Translations under genes and position numbers: made by a program
The notes under the pieces: model-generated
What the model saw: only the letters and a program-made list of their open reading frames with translations
Database searches by the model: none
What the model was told of the DNA's origin: nothing
Part shown: in pieces, positions 1-9,412 of the stretch
Layout of the letters: every line of letters starts with the position of its first letter
How positions within the stretch are numbered: position 1 is the first letter of the stretch
Assembly: GCA_049487715.1 (NCBI GenBank)
Contig: CP150560.1
Location: forward strand, 1-64,000
Origin: Pycnococcus provasolii
Taxonomy: Eukaryota; Chlorophyta; Pseudoscourfieldiophyceae; Pseudoscourfieldiales
Length of the DNA stretch: 64,000 bases
Reading direction: 5' to 3'

Positions 1-168
1 CCCTAACCCTAACCCTAACCCTAACCCTAACCCTAACCCTAACCCTAACCCTAACCCTAACCCTAACCCTAACCCTAACCCTAACCCTAACCCTAACCCT
101 AACCCTAACCCTAACCCTAACCCTAACCCTAACCCTAACCCTAACCCTAACCCTAACCCTAACCCTAA
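1..168. repeat. Telomere, (CCCTAA)28
   Basis: An uninterrupted run of CCCTAA units starts at base 1. The C-rich strand reads 5'->3' into the chromosome, so this is the left chromosome end. The G-strand repeat is TTAGGG, the vertebrate/fungal/many-protist type rather than the plant TTTAGGG type. The perfect array breaks at about 168, where TCGCAAA interruptions begin. Confidence 0.97.
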
Positions 169-320
169 TCGCAAACCCTAATCGCAAACCCTAAACCCTA
201 ATCGCAAACCCTAAACCCTAATCGCAAACCCCTAATCGCAAACCCCTAATCGCAAACCCCTAATCGCAAACCCCCAATTATTTTCAAACCCCTAAACATA
301 AACCTTAACCCTAACCCTAA
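169..320. repeat. Degenerate telomeric repeats
   Basis: CCCTAA units are interspersed with TCGCAAA-type inserts (CCCTAATCGCAAA and shorter derivatives), followed by CCCCTAAACATAAA variants and a last short CCCTAA run near 305-322. It is the proximal, mutated part of the terminal array. Confidence 0.85.
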
Positions 321-472
321 CCCAAAAAAAAAGCCCCATACATTTTGGTCGGGCTGGACCAAAATGGTCGGCAAAAAATCAATGGCGTTTTTTTTGCATG
401 GGCATAACCAGTCAGATGGGGGGAGTAACGCAGGCACTTTGTTTTCGCAATACCGCACAAAAAAAATTTGTC

Positions 473-504
473 GACCATTTTGGTCGGGCTCGACCAAAAT
501 GGTC
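473..504. repeat. Perfect inverted repeat built on GACCAAAATGGTC
   Basis: Two 14-base arms (GACCATTTTGGTCG and its complement) flank a 4-base loop, GGCT. Each arm is itself nearly palindromic. Related GACCAAAA or TTTTGGTC words recur at about 344-370, 504-523, 665, 790 and 843, so this is a local subtelomeric repeat family. No coding capacity is evident. Confidence 0.75.
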
Positions 505-974
505 GGGCTCGACCAAAATGGTCGGCAGAGGGAAGGGAGTGTTAGGGTATACACCGTTCATTTTGTGAATGCAATCCTGGCAGGCATTTTATAACCATCT
601 GCCAGCCTTGCCAGCCTAATACACACCTTTCACCAAATATAAAATGCTTTTTTAATGCATTCTTCGACCAAAAGGCCTCCGGAAACAAGGGGTACGCTGG
701 CATTTCAGTGGCTTAATAATCCGTTTTGCCACCTTAACCTCCCATACAAGCGAATTATTAATTGAAAATACGAATTAACCGAGCAGGAGCTCGACCAAAA
801 AAAACCGTTCAAGGGAGGCTTCCATTTGAGCCTCTGGACCTTTTTGGTCGAGAAAAAAAAATCCAAGGATAGTCGGGGGGGTCCCCTTACAAAAAAATGA
901 TTTATTTAATTGCAAAGGGGCGTCTCCCACTATAAAAAAACAGCCTTGCAAATCCTTGGCTCCTGTAAAGGTAT

Positions 975-1068
975 CTAACCCTAACCCTAACCCTAACCCT
1001 AACCCTAACCCTAACCCTAACCCTAACCCTAACCCTAACCCTAACCCTAACCCTAACCCTAACCCTAA
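975..1068. repeat. Interstitial (CCCTAA)n array
   Basis: About 15 perfect CCCTAA units lie about 800 bp inside the terminal array, in the same orientation as the telomere. The 321-974 interval between them holds the GACCAAAA palindromes and AT-rich sequence with no supportable gene. Confidence 0.93.
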
Positions 1069-1190
1069 TTGTAACCCTAATTGTAACCCTAATTGTAACC
1101 CTAATTGTAACCCTAATTGTAACCCTAATTGTAACCCTAATTGTAACCCTAATTGTAACCCTAATTGTAACCCTAATTGTAACCCTAATT
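1069..1190. repeat. (CCCTAATTGTAA)n hybrid telomeric array
   Basis: About ten tandem 12-mers alternate a canonical CCCTAA unit with TTGTAA. The array follows directly on the canonical interstitial tract and ends at the unique sequence CCAGGCTGG. The regular alternation indicates amplification of one mutated dimer rather than random decay. Confidence 0.92.
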
Positions 1191-1444
1191 GCCAGGCTGG
1201 CAGTTTGACCCACATGTTGAAAAAAAAATTTCGCCTCCGGTATGCGGACGACCGTCGGCCAGCGTCGTGCAGAACGAAGCCAATAACAACAGCCATTTTT
1301 TTCAGCCGCCGTTTCCGGCGATATCTTGTCATATCACCAAGTAGCGCGGTAATGTTATGTTGTTAAAAGTTATGGCCGCAAGGCTCCCGAAGATTTTAGG
1401 TGATACTTTGTAGGGTCCGCCAGGGTAACGGCCGTCTCCCTAGT

Positions 1445-1798
1445 AAAGTCAAGAACTACATCATTCTCATTACTATAAGTCTTAATCAACCATTCAAGAA
1501 TTTCAACTGGTTTTTGAGTAGGGTGTAATGATTTATGATTTGGATTAGCAACATTTAATACACTTGTAGGATATTTACCATGATAAGTTTGGACTCTATG
1601 ATACTCTTTTAATGCATAAAGTTCTAAAGCGTTGTCTTTATGATTATAATTCCTTACTCTATCTAAATCCGTCATTTGGGGATTATAAGTGGGTAGTTTC
1701 TTGTAGAACACATAAACCATTTCATGCTTTCTTAAAGGCATTTTTTTAGCACTTAAAAACCCAATAATTTTACTTTTTTGCCATACTAAATCATTGTT
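1445..1798 (-). pseudogene. Relic of a bacterial/phage-type DNA methyltransferase
   Basis: A continuous reading frame on the minus strand resembles DNA modification methylases of the COG0863 type (N6-adenine or N4-cytosine). It contains LVWQKSK, a PLRKHEMVYVFYKK block, TYNPQM and the family signature HPTQKPVEILEWLIKTYS, ending at DVVLDF. In relatives that last motif continues into the SAM-binding FxGxGT loop; here similarity stops there and the frame runs into unrelated residues before a stop. The target-recognition region and catalytic loop are absent, so this is a fragment. It is AT-rich, unlike the surrounding genes, suggesting transfer from a bacterium, phage or large DNA virus. The donor cannot be determined by eye. 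Confidence 0.8.
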
Positions 1799-1973
1799 GG
1801 AGACTGGGGGGGCTCCATATGGAAGGAAGTTCCCATGTGTCTAGACGTCTCCACTTCTAGACACAAGAACCTTATCTTGTCCTTCTCCTTAACCCCCAAA
1901 CTTCGACAGGTGATGTGTCGTACTACAAACCCCTAAAACTCCAACATGTCCTATTGTGACGGCAAAGTTGACC

Positions 1974-2182
1974 TTAAGGTGTAGTGAACGGTTGGAATGG
2001 CGGTTACAGTTAAGGGGAAAAGGTCCCGGTCCCGGGGAAGGGGAAAATAGGGGTGTGACAAGGACTAGGGGATCTAACTAAATCTCCCTCCACGTCATGC
2101 CCTTCCACGTCATGACCCCAGTAGGGGTTTGCACCGCCTTGACGCCACGCCCCAAGTCCCCAACTGGGGGTTTGCATCACAC
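1974..2182 (+). repeat. 209-bp subtelomeric direct repeat, copy 1
   Basis: This segment recurs at 2378-2586 in the same orientation with no difference seen by eye, offset by 404 bp. It contains two nearby CACGTCATG words and a run of GGTCCCGG/GGGGAAG words. Small ORFs inside it differ between copies only after the repeat boundary, so they are not evidence of a gene. Confidence 0.93.
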
Positions 2183-2377
2183 ACCACCCCGTGGTGCTAA
2201 GGCGTGCATGCACTGTAAACTGCCAACAAAATTTCGTTCCTCATTGCAGCACCAACTGCGAGAAGTACAGAACGGCTCCGACCGTCTGACTATTCAAAAG
2301 AAAGGCACGGCAGCTCCGACTGCCATGGCTAAAAAGATAAGACAGCAGCTCCGACTGCTGAATTCAAAAAGAAAACA

Positions 2378-2586
2378 TTAAGGTGTAGTGAACGGTTGGA
2401 ATGGCGGTTACAGTTAAGGGGAAAAGGTCCCGGTCCCGGGGAAGGGGAAAATAGGGGTGTGACAAGGACTAGGGGATCTAACTAAATCTCCCTCCACGTC
2501 ATGCCCTTCCACGTCATGACCCCAGTAGGGGTTTGCACCGCCTTGACGCCACGCCCCAAGTCCCCAACTGGGGGTTTGCATCACAC
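2378..2586 (+). repeat. 209-bp subtelomeric direct repeat, copy 2
   Basis: Second copy of the 1974-2182 unit. The 195-bp spacer between copies holds three short CAGCTCCGACTG-type words (about 2270-2360), themselves an irregular repeat. Similarity ends at TTTGCATCACAC in both copies. Confidence 0.93.
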
Positions 2587-2716
2587 CTATTCCGGTAACA
2601 TTCCTTCCCCGGGGAAGCTTTTCTCTCCCAAAACAACAACGGGGAACCACTCTACTCCTGTCGGCTCGGACCTACCGGTTAAGGTTAAGGTTAGGGTGAT
2701 TGTACCAAGGGGAAAT

Positions 2717-3160
2717 AACCCTAACCTTGGAACCCCCAATCACAAACCCCCAATCACAAACCCCCAATCTTTAACCCTAAGTATAACCCTAACCCTAATC
2801 AAAAAACCCTAACCTTGGAACCCCCAATCCCAAACCCCCAATCACAAACCCCCAATCTTTAACCCTAAGTATAACCCTAACCCTAATCAAAAAACCCTAA
2901 CCTTGGAACCCCCAATCCCAAACCCCCAATCACAAACCCCCAATCTTTAACCCTAAGTATAACCCTAACCCTAACCCAAAAACCCTAACCTTGGAACCCC
3001 TAATCCCTAACCCCTAATCCCTAACCCCTAATCTTTAACCCTAACTCTAACCCTAACCCTAATCCGTAAAACCCTAACCCTGGAACCCCTAATCCCAAAC
3101 CCCTAATCCCAAACCCCTAATCTCTAACCCTAATTGTAACCCTAATTCTAACCCTAATTG
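2717..3160. repeat. 88-bp satellite of degenerate telomeric units (5 copies)
   Basis: The phrase AACCCTAACCTTGG starts at 2717, 2805, 2893 and 2981, with a variant at 3069, an exact 88-bp spacing. Each unit combines CCCCCAATCACAAA-type variants, TTTAACCCTAAGTATAA and CCCTAACCCTAATC. Copies decay toward the centromere side and grade into irregular telomere-like sequence to about 3290. Confidence 0.88.
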
Positions 3161-3290
3161 TAACCCTAACCTTGTAACCCCTAATCTCTAACCCCTAATT
3201 GTAAACCCTAATCTGAAACCCTAACCTTGGAACCCTAATCCCCAGGCTCCCAATCTTGAACCCCCAATCTTTAACCCTAATTTGTCCTCC

Positions 3291-4155
3291 GGTATACAGT
3301 CCGACCCGTCGGCCAGCTGTCCTCCCAAAACAACAGCGGGGAACAATCCGAGCCTTTTTTTGAGAACGGAAATCTTATTCGATCATTCACTCGAAGCATG
3401 TGGGGTCAACTCGTTAATACTCTTCGCGGGAACAGATAATCCCTAGGGAAAGCCGCTCGGGTGCTCTAAGGTGGGCTACAGCCCCGACCAGCGAGCCAGA
3501 TGGGGTTAGCTAGCCATCCTGAGTCGAAGTACGCGTCATCCGGCTGGACGTCGACTGTGCCGCGACAAAGGGAGAGAGGAGCCTACGCCACTCTGATATT
3601 TTTGCTTCAATCCTGTGGGGCCTATGAGACAACCTAAGAAGGTGGTCTTTCTTTCTTTCTTTCTTTTTTGAGAACGCGGGCCGAGATTCTGCCTGAGGGA
3701 GGGCCGAGATGCTGCCCCAAACCCCCGGGGAGGGCCGTGATTCTGCCCCAAGGCTCAGGGGAGGGCCGTGATTCCCCAAAATACGAGTGCCCCAATGCCC
3801 AGAGGCCGGCTTGTGTGCCAACGACCCGTGATGCACTGCGGTCCAAATGTTTTTCGCACCGGTGAGATGGGACCAACTGGACTTTCGTGCCAATGCAAGA
3901 CTGACCAAAGTGCATTCGGCACAAATGCGAAGGACGAACACGAGTTACGCACCATTTTGAGCCTCTTGCCGCCGGATAGGTTGCAACCGAATCCTGTCTG
4001 AGATTCTCTGGACCTAAAGGTAAGGTACCGTTGTGGAAATCAGACAGACTCACCCCTTTGACGACCCGTTTTCATCACCCTTCTATTCTTCATCACACTA
4101 CCCGTACCAAAGTAAGGTTAACTTACAAGTTTGCGAATCTTGCGCCAGCTGGTGC
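3291..4155. other. Subtelomeric non-coding stretch with a dispersed module
   Basis: No convincing gene was found. Bases 3567-3723 carry a module (GGAGCCTACGCCACTCT, a GGCCTATGAGACAACC word with a CTTT microsatellite, and a GGGCCGAGATTCTGCC word) that recurs inverted inside the Mutator-like element at 46,657-46,923. Next to it, 3700-3780 has irregular tandem GGGGAGGGCCGTGATT units. The open frames here follow these repeats and are not supported as genes. Confidence 0.6.
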
Positions 4156-6769
4156 ATGCCCTTGGAGACCCTATTGCTAGTCACCAGGCACCTGGGTGTC
4201 TCCTCAGAAGATACGTCATCAACGCTCGAAGAAGAAGAAGTGCTTCATCAGCTCTCCATCGATCCTGTCCCTTCAGCTCATAACCTTATGTCTACTCCGG
4301 CTGGGAACCAAGCTATGGGAGAAGTGCGCAAGGTGCTGCACGGCGTTCGTATCGCCGACTGCCCGCCGGAACTGCGTGAGAAACTTGCCATGTACGACCT
4401 CAACGGAAACGGCATCATCGACCCCAACGAACGGCCTGACCCCATGTCTGCGGAGATGACCTATCTCAAAGTCTCTTCGTTTCCCAAGAAGGTGCAACCG
4501 CTCCTTCACGAGATTGACGACGAGAAAAATGGAAAGCTCGAGATGGACGAGCTCACGGAGATCCTCACCGTGTACGTGGACTTGAAGCGCGCGAACAAGG
4601 AGGGTTCCATCTCCATCAAGCAGCTCCCAAAGGAGATCCAGCCTACGCTTAAGGTGTTCGACGTCGACGGCGACGGGACGGTTGCGCCCCTGGAGCTTGC
4701 TCGTGGCGCGGAGCTCTACAAGGAGTCGAAGAAAACCACAAAGCGACTCATGACCTTCAGCGGCGTCCTCCTCATCGTTCTGATCGGCCTGGTGGCCGTA
4801 ATTGTCAGCCTCACCGCCGTCGTCGTCGAGGAGACCAAGGAGACGAAGGCGGACAATAGCGGCGCGCTCGTCAAGAAGGGAACCAGCACGCCCGTGGCCA
4901 CCGCCGCGGCGACGAAAAGCCTTGCGCTGTTCGACATGCCTGGGCAGTCTGCGGGCGTGCTCTCGGGGGTGAAGCGCATCAACCTCAAGCAGCTTGGCAC
5001 GTTGCTTGGATACACCATCACCGGATACCGTGCTACGGACACGAAGGTGACGTTCCTTGCGAGCTCGGGTGACGTCGTGGCAGTTGATAACAACTTCATC
5101 AACGTCACAAGCGCGTCTGGCATGCCTGTCTATTCCGAGCAGAAGTCGGCAAAGCGCCGACGCGGCTTGCTTGCCACTGACGACAGCACGGTGACGGTTG
5201 AGTCGAGCACCACCGGAAACACCGCCAAGGCTGAGGCGAACGGCGTGTGCTTCAACCTGTACCACCGCTTCACAGAGACGTCCGGCGGCCTGAATCCGGA
5301 CAGCATCAACCCCTCGGACAAGGCCAATGCAGAAAAGGAGTGCGTGGAAAAGTGCGCGTCCATGAAGGATCAGGGCTGCGTCGGCTTCACGATGGCGGGC
5401 GACAAGTCCGTGTGCTACCTCAAAAGTGCATACGACACCACGAAGCCCTACGTTTTCGCTGGCGAAGGATCGTGGACCGACTACTACTTCCCGGGTTTTG
5501 CGCAGAAGAACGGGTACGAAGCGTGCATGAAGAAGGCGGGAGCACAGACGATGCAAGCTTGTGCCGAGGAGAAGAGCGATTTGGCCGAAGCTGAGAAGGA
5601 TATTGGCGAATTGGAGCAGAAACTCGCTGCTGCGGAGAAAGCCAAGGATGAGGCGGAAGAAAGGGCCAACGCCTTAGAGACCGCCAAGAATGAGGCGGTG
5701 ACGAATTCAGTGGTATCTGATAAAGCTGAGCTTGTGAAGCGTATCCGCATATGGGAGCTGAACCAAGGCGCAGCCATACGCGCATTTGGTGAGATGAATG
5801 ATTGGGACGTTTCGTCGGTGACGGATATGAGCAATTTGTTCGATCCTCAAATCATCGTGTTTGATCCAAATTCAGGATCCTCCATACTGGATCCATTTAG
5901 CGATATGATGGGATGTCGTCAAGAACATAAGCAGCCAAATGCACGCATTCCCGACATTAGCAGCTGGGACGTTTCGAAGGTGACTGACATGAGCAACATG
6001 TTCAAAGGAGCCCAATTCGATGACGGCGATTGGATTAACGCATGGGACATTTCGAATAAAAAAGTGCAAGGGATGTTTGATGGATCCAATTTCAATAAGG
6101 ACATCAGCAACTGGAAATTTCCGACGGACATGAGCGAGATGTTCAAGGGTATAAGGACTTCTGCCTTCAACCAGCCCATCGGCAACTGGGACGTGTCCAA
6201 GGTGACGAATATGAAGGGCATGTTCAATGGTGCTTCTGCCTTCAACCAGCCCATCGGCAACTGGGACGTGTCAGAGGTGACGAACATGGAGGACATGTTC
6301 AATGGTGCCTGATGCCTTCAACCAGCCCATCGGCAACTGGGACGTGTCAAAGGTGACGAATATGAAGGGCATGTTCAATGGTGCCCATGCCTTCATGGAG
6401 GCCTGGTTCGACGGTGCTTCTGCCTTCAACCAGCCCATCGGCAACTGGGATGTGTCCCAGGTGACGAACATGGAGGGCATGTTCAATGGTGCCGATGCCT
6501 TCAACCAGGATATCAGCAACTGGGACACGTCCAAGGTGAAGAGCATGTGGGGAATGTTTCGTGGTGCCGAAGCCTTTAACCAAGACATCAGCGGATGGAA
6601 AACGGCGGAGGTAGTCACCATGGAAGCAATGTTCAGGGATGCGAAAGCCTTCAACCAAGACATCAGTCAGTGGGACACGTCGAAGGTGACCAACATGGTT
6701 TATATGTTCAATGGTGCCGAAAAGAGCAAGTGCAGTGTTACCGGCAAGAAGATCACGTGCTCGTCGTAG
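4156..6769 (+). pseudogene. EF-hand / BspA-like (DUF285) surface protein, frameshifted
   Basis: The frame encodes a predicted membrane-anchored surface protein. In order: EF-hand-like loops (DLNGNGIIDPNE and DVDGDGTVAPLE), one membrane helix (FSGVLLIVLIGLVAVIV, about nt 4758-4825), a Cys-rich PAN/apple-like segment (about nt 5230-5500), a coiled coil rich in AEK (about nt 5560-5710), and about ten BspA-like repeats of ~25 residues built on [14 protein letters not shown]. An extra T at 6310 puts a TGA in frame; removing it rejoins the repeats in register through [12 protein letters not shown] to the stop at 6769. It may be a real pseudogene, a phase-variable gene or a sequencing error. First in-frame ATGs are 4156 and 4288; an upstream open frame to 4033 starts with GTG. 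EF-hands precede the helix, so they probably face the cytosol. Confidence 0.8.
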
Positions 6770-7569
6770 ATAAAGTCGTCGCAGCCTTAACTTTTTTTTT
6801 TTCAAGAAGCCGCCAGCGGCACCCGCGCGTTCAAAGCGCTCTGTTTGGTTTGTGGTGGGTGAGATGGGTGACACGGAAGATGGCTTCCTCACGGGTGGAT
6901 TGCCACGGATCGAGGTGTAAGCCTTCTCAATTAATTCTCTCCCGAACACACCGAGCCCACCGTCAGCTGAAGCCCTTGGTGCGCGCGCCGCCGCCGCCTC
7001 GGACCACGTTCAATGGTTTGGGCTCCCCATCGACTCAACCGACTTCTTAAGCAGCGGCGGGTCGGGCATTTATGGGGGGAATGGATTGATGGACTATGAA
7101 ACCATCTCACTCACGACCATTATCAGCTCCTCTCCGCATCGGACACCATACGCTTCAAGCTGAAGCGTATGCTTCAGCGTCACAACAAGCTATTTTCTCA
7201 TCATCTTTCACTCTTTTAAAAATGATTGATCACCATCATTCGTTCGTTTACAAATCAAAATGTCGTCGTCAACTCGTCACACAGACACACACTACTCATA
7301 CTACTGCTGCTCGTTACCAACAAGGATGCGACGTACGTGCATCATCAAACAAACGCACGCACTGCTTGCTCCTCCTCCTTGCCGTCTATTATTATTACCC
7401 TTGTTGTGCAGTCAGGTGTATAATATAGCATAAGAAGTAGGTCTGTCTACGTATAATAGTTTCTAGCCCTCCTCCTTTTGCGCCTTCGTCGTGTGATGCT
7501 CCCGTAATGCATGTTGTAATTTTTTGTTCAGCTCGCTCTCCGGTGATCGCAAGGCTAGGCATACGTCAT
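6770..7569. other. Convergent intergenic region with a strong hairpin
   Basis: This 800-bp region lies between the 3' ends of the BspA-like gene (+) and the AP2 gene (-). No gene is supportable. Bases 7147-7171 form a perfect 11-bp inverted repeat with a 3-base loop (arm CATACGCTTCA). The second arm can also pair with downstream GCTTCAG, giving two mutually exclusive hairpins. Confidence 0.6.
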
Positions 7570-9083
7570 CTATGCTTGCCATGCCTTGAATTTGATCCCA
7601 GATGCTCGTACTCGTCGTCGGACTGATCGTCGTGCTTTGCTGTGTTGCATGGTGCTGAGGGGCCGAAGATGATGCCGATGATGATGGTGTCTCTTGTAGA
7701 CTTCTGCCGAGTTGTTCACTGGAATGCCACGTACGAAAATGCTCGCTGCATCGTAAGCGAGGCCAGCATCCTCACAGTTCATGAACGATGACCCGATGAG
7801 AATGTTGCGCCTTCGATCGGGCAGCCAAATCCGGCTTTTGAAGCGGTTGCGCTGTTTGATTTGGTGAGTGTATTAGTAGTAGGTTGTTAGTAATTGTTAT
7901 TTTAAGGGTTTTGGGCGGTTAGTAGTGGTAGACTTACATTGTGCTCCTTCCAGACTCCTCGAGGCATCGAGCTCAGACCACCACCACGGCGAGGAAACGC
8001 TGCTGCTGCGTCATCTCCTCCTCCAGCTCCCCCCGCCGCCGCTGCTGCTGCTACTGTTGATGCTTCTGCGCAATTACCACCGGAGGAGGAGCTGCTGGGA
8101 GGTCTTCCCTTCTTGTGCCTCTTCGCCTGAGTGGAAGACGACGGTGACGGTGGAGGCGGATGTTGTAGCAGAAGTGGTGATGATGACGAAGACCGGGGAG
8201 GCGGCGGCGGTGGCGGGGGAGGTGGCGGTGGCGGAGGTGGTGGCGGCGGTGGTGGAGGAGGGGGGTCGTTCTTGCCTCCTACTATCTCTCCATCACGCGG
8301 AGTTGTGTTCAAGCTGCCACCAAGTCCTGCAAGGAGTGCCGTGAACAAATGTTGTGGGTAACCCGCCGCTTCCGATTGTTGCTGCTGCATCTGCATCGCC
8401 CACGGATGAAATGCAGAAAGGCTTGGTGGTCGAGACATTCGGCCTGTGCCCCCTGCAACCCCGCCACCGCCGCCACCGCCGCCGCCGTCGTTGTTGTTCG
8501 TCACGGCTTCTAGCGTGCTCATCTCTCCATTCAGCAACAAAGTATTCAAGCTGACTTGGCTGTTGGAATTGTGCAGAAAGTGTTGTAAATGCTCAGGCGG
8601 TGTGAGCGAAGTAAATTCGTCCCCTCCCGATCTCACACGTCTCATCGTCTGCGCCATCGATTCTACCGCTTGTTGTTGCTGCTGCTGCTGCTGGAGAAGC
8701 TGATGTTGGAGTTGGTAGTGTTGCTGCTGCTCAAGCTGATGTTGCCAAAATTGATTGTGATGTTGGTGCTGTTGTTGTTGGTGCTGCTGCTGCAAATAGT
8801 GCTGATTTTGGTGGTGGTAAAGTGCCATTTGCTCCGCAAAACGAAGGCTCTGCTGTTCATGTTGTTGTTGTCCAGCAATTGCCGCTGCCACCGCCGCTGC
8901 GGCAGCCTCCACCTGGTCAATCATCACGGACCCGTTCTGGTTGTTGTTGTTTTGGGCAAATGTTGCTGTTGTTGTGGTTGTGGCAGCCGCAGGAATGGTG
9001 GTGGGCAGCGGTGGTGGTGTAGGTGGTGTCGTCGCCATCATGTTGTTGTTGCTATTTTTGTTGACGGTGAAGAACGACGCCAT
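7570..9083 (-). CDS. AP2/ERF-domain transcription factor, two exons
   Basis: Exon 1 is 9083..7938 and exon 2 is 7851..7570; the 86-bp intron 7937..7852 starts GTAAGT, has TACTAAC-like branch sequences and ends AAACAG. Splicing is phase 0 and joins PRGVWKEHN to RNRFKSRIWL, rebuilding an AP2-like DNA-binding domain: GVWKEHN, WLPD, then CEDAGLAYDAASIFVRG, which matches the family's EEAARAYDxAAxxxxG helix. The ~475-aa product is otherwise low-complexity: polyglutamine/histidine, polyglycine and a long polyproline run precede the AP2 domain, typical of nuclear activators. The start at 9083 (MASFF) is preferred; an in-frame upstream ATG at 9233 adds 50 residues of no obvious character. It is divergent from the transporter gene at 9413. 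DNA targets are unknown. Confidence 0.82.
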
Positions 9084-9412
9084 TGGTATAACGTGAGGTG
9101 AAATGCGGGCAACGATCGATCGATTATGATCGGACAATTTATCAGAATCTGTGCACAACGCGACAAAACTGAACGGAGCAGGGTGGATTTCTCCGAGTCG
9201 TGGAGGTCGGAGACCGCACAAACAAACGCGCATTTGAGGATAAAAGAGGGTTCTCCAGCCAGGGTTTTACCTTTCACCCAATACAGTAGGAAGCCTAGCC
9301 GGGTTTTCTATTGGCTGACTGCCTGGGATAATCCGCCGTCAGTCAAAATCTGAAAAACAACCTGCCCCCGGATCACCACCGCCGTCTCACTCATCAGCAG
9401 CCTCCTTCGCGG
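9084..9412. promoter_or_regulatory. Divergent promoter region
   Basis: These 329 bp separate the start codons of the AP2 factor (-) and the SLC10A7-like transporter (+), so both promoters must lie here or overlap the coding ends. An ATCGATCGATTATGATCGG stretch at about 9113-9132 and an AT-rich ATAAAAGAGG at about 9239 are visible. No site can be assigned with confidence. Confidence 0.5.

Noticed and set aside
775-1366. Open frames encoding long Leu-Gly, Arg-Val or Asn-Pro dipeptide runs on both strands
   Set aside because: They are direct translations of the CCCTAA and CCCTAATTGTAA arrays, which are open in several frames; nothing protein-like flanks them.
1-3290. CRISPR-like repeat array
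   Set aside because: The repeats are telomeric or satellite units without unique spacers, and the window is eukaryotic.
4273-5556. 427-codon minus-strand frame antisense to the EF-hand/BspA-like gene
   Set aside because: The plus strand carries EF-hand loops, a membrane helix and repeats in a sensible order; the antisense frame is Arg/Val/Leu-rich, as expected from GC-rich codon shadowing.
6301-6320. Programmed ribosomal frameshifting at 6310
   Set aside because: There is no slippery heptamer or obvious downstream pseudoknot; a simple one-base insertion explains the break better.
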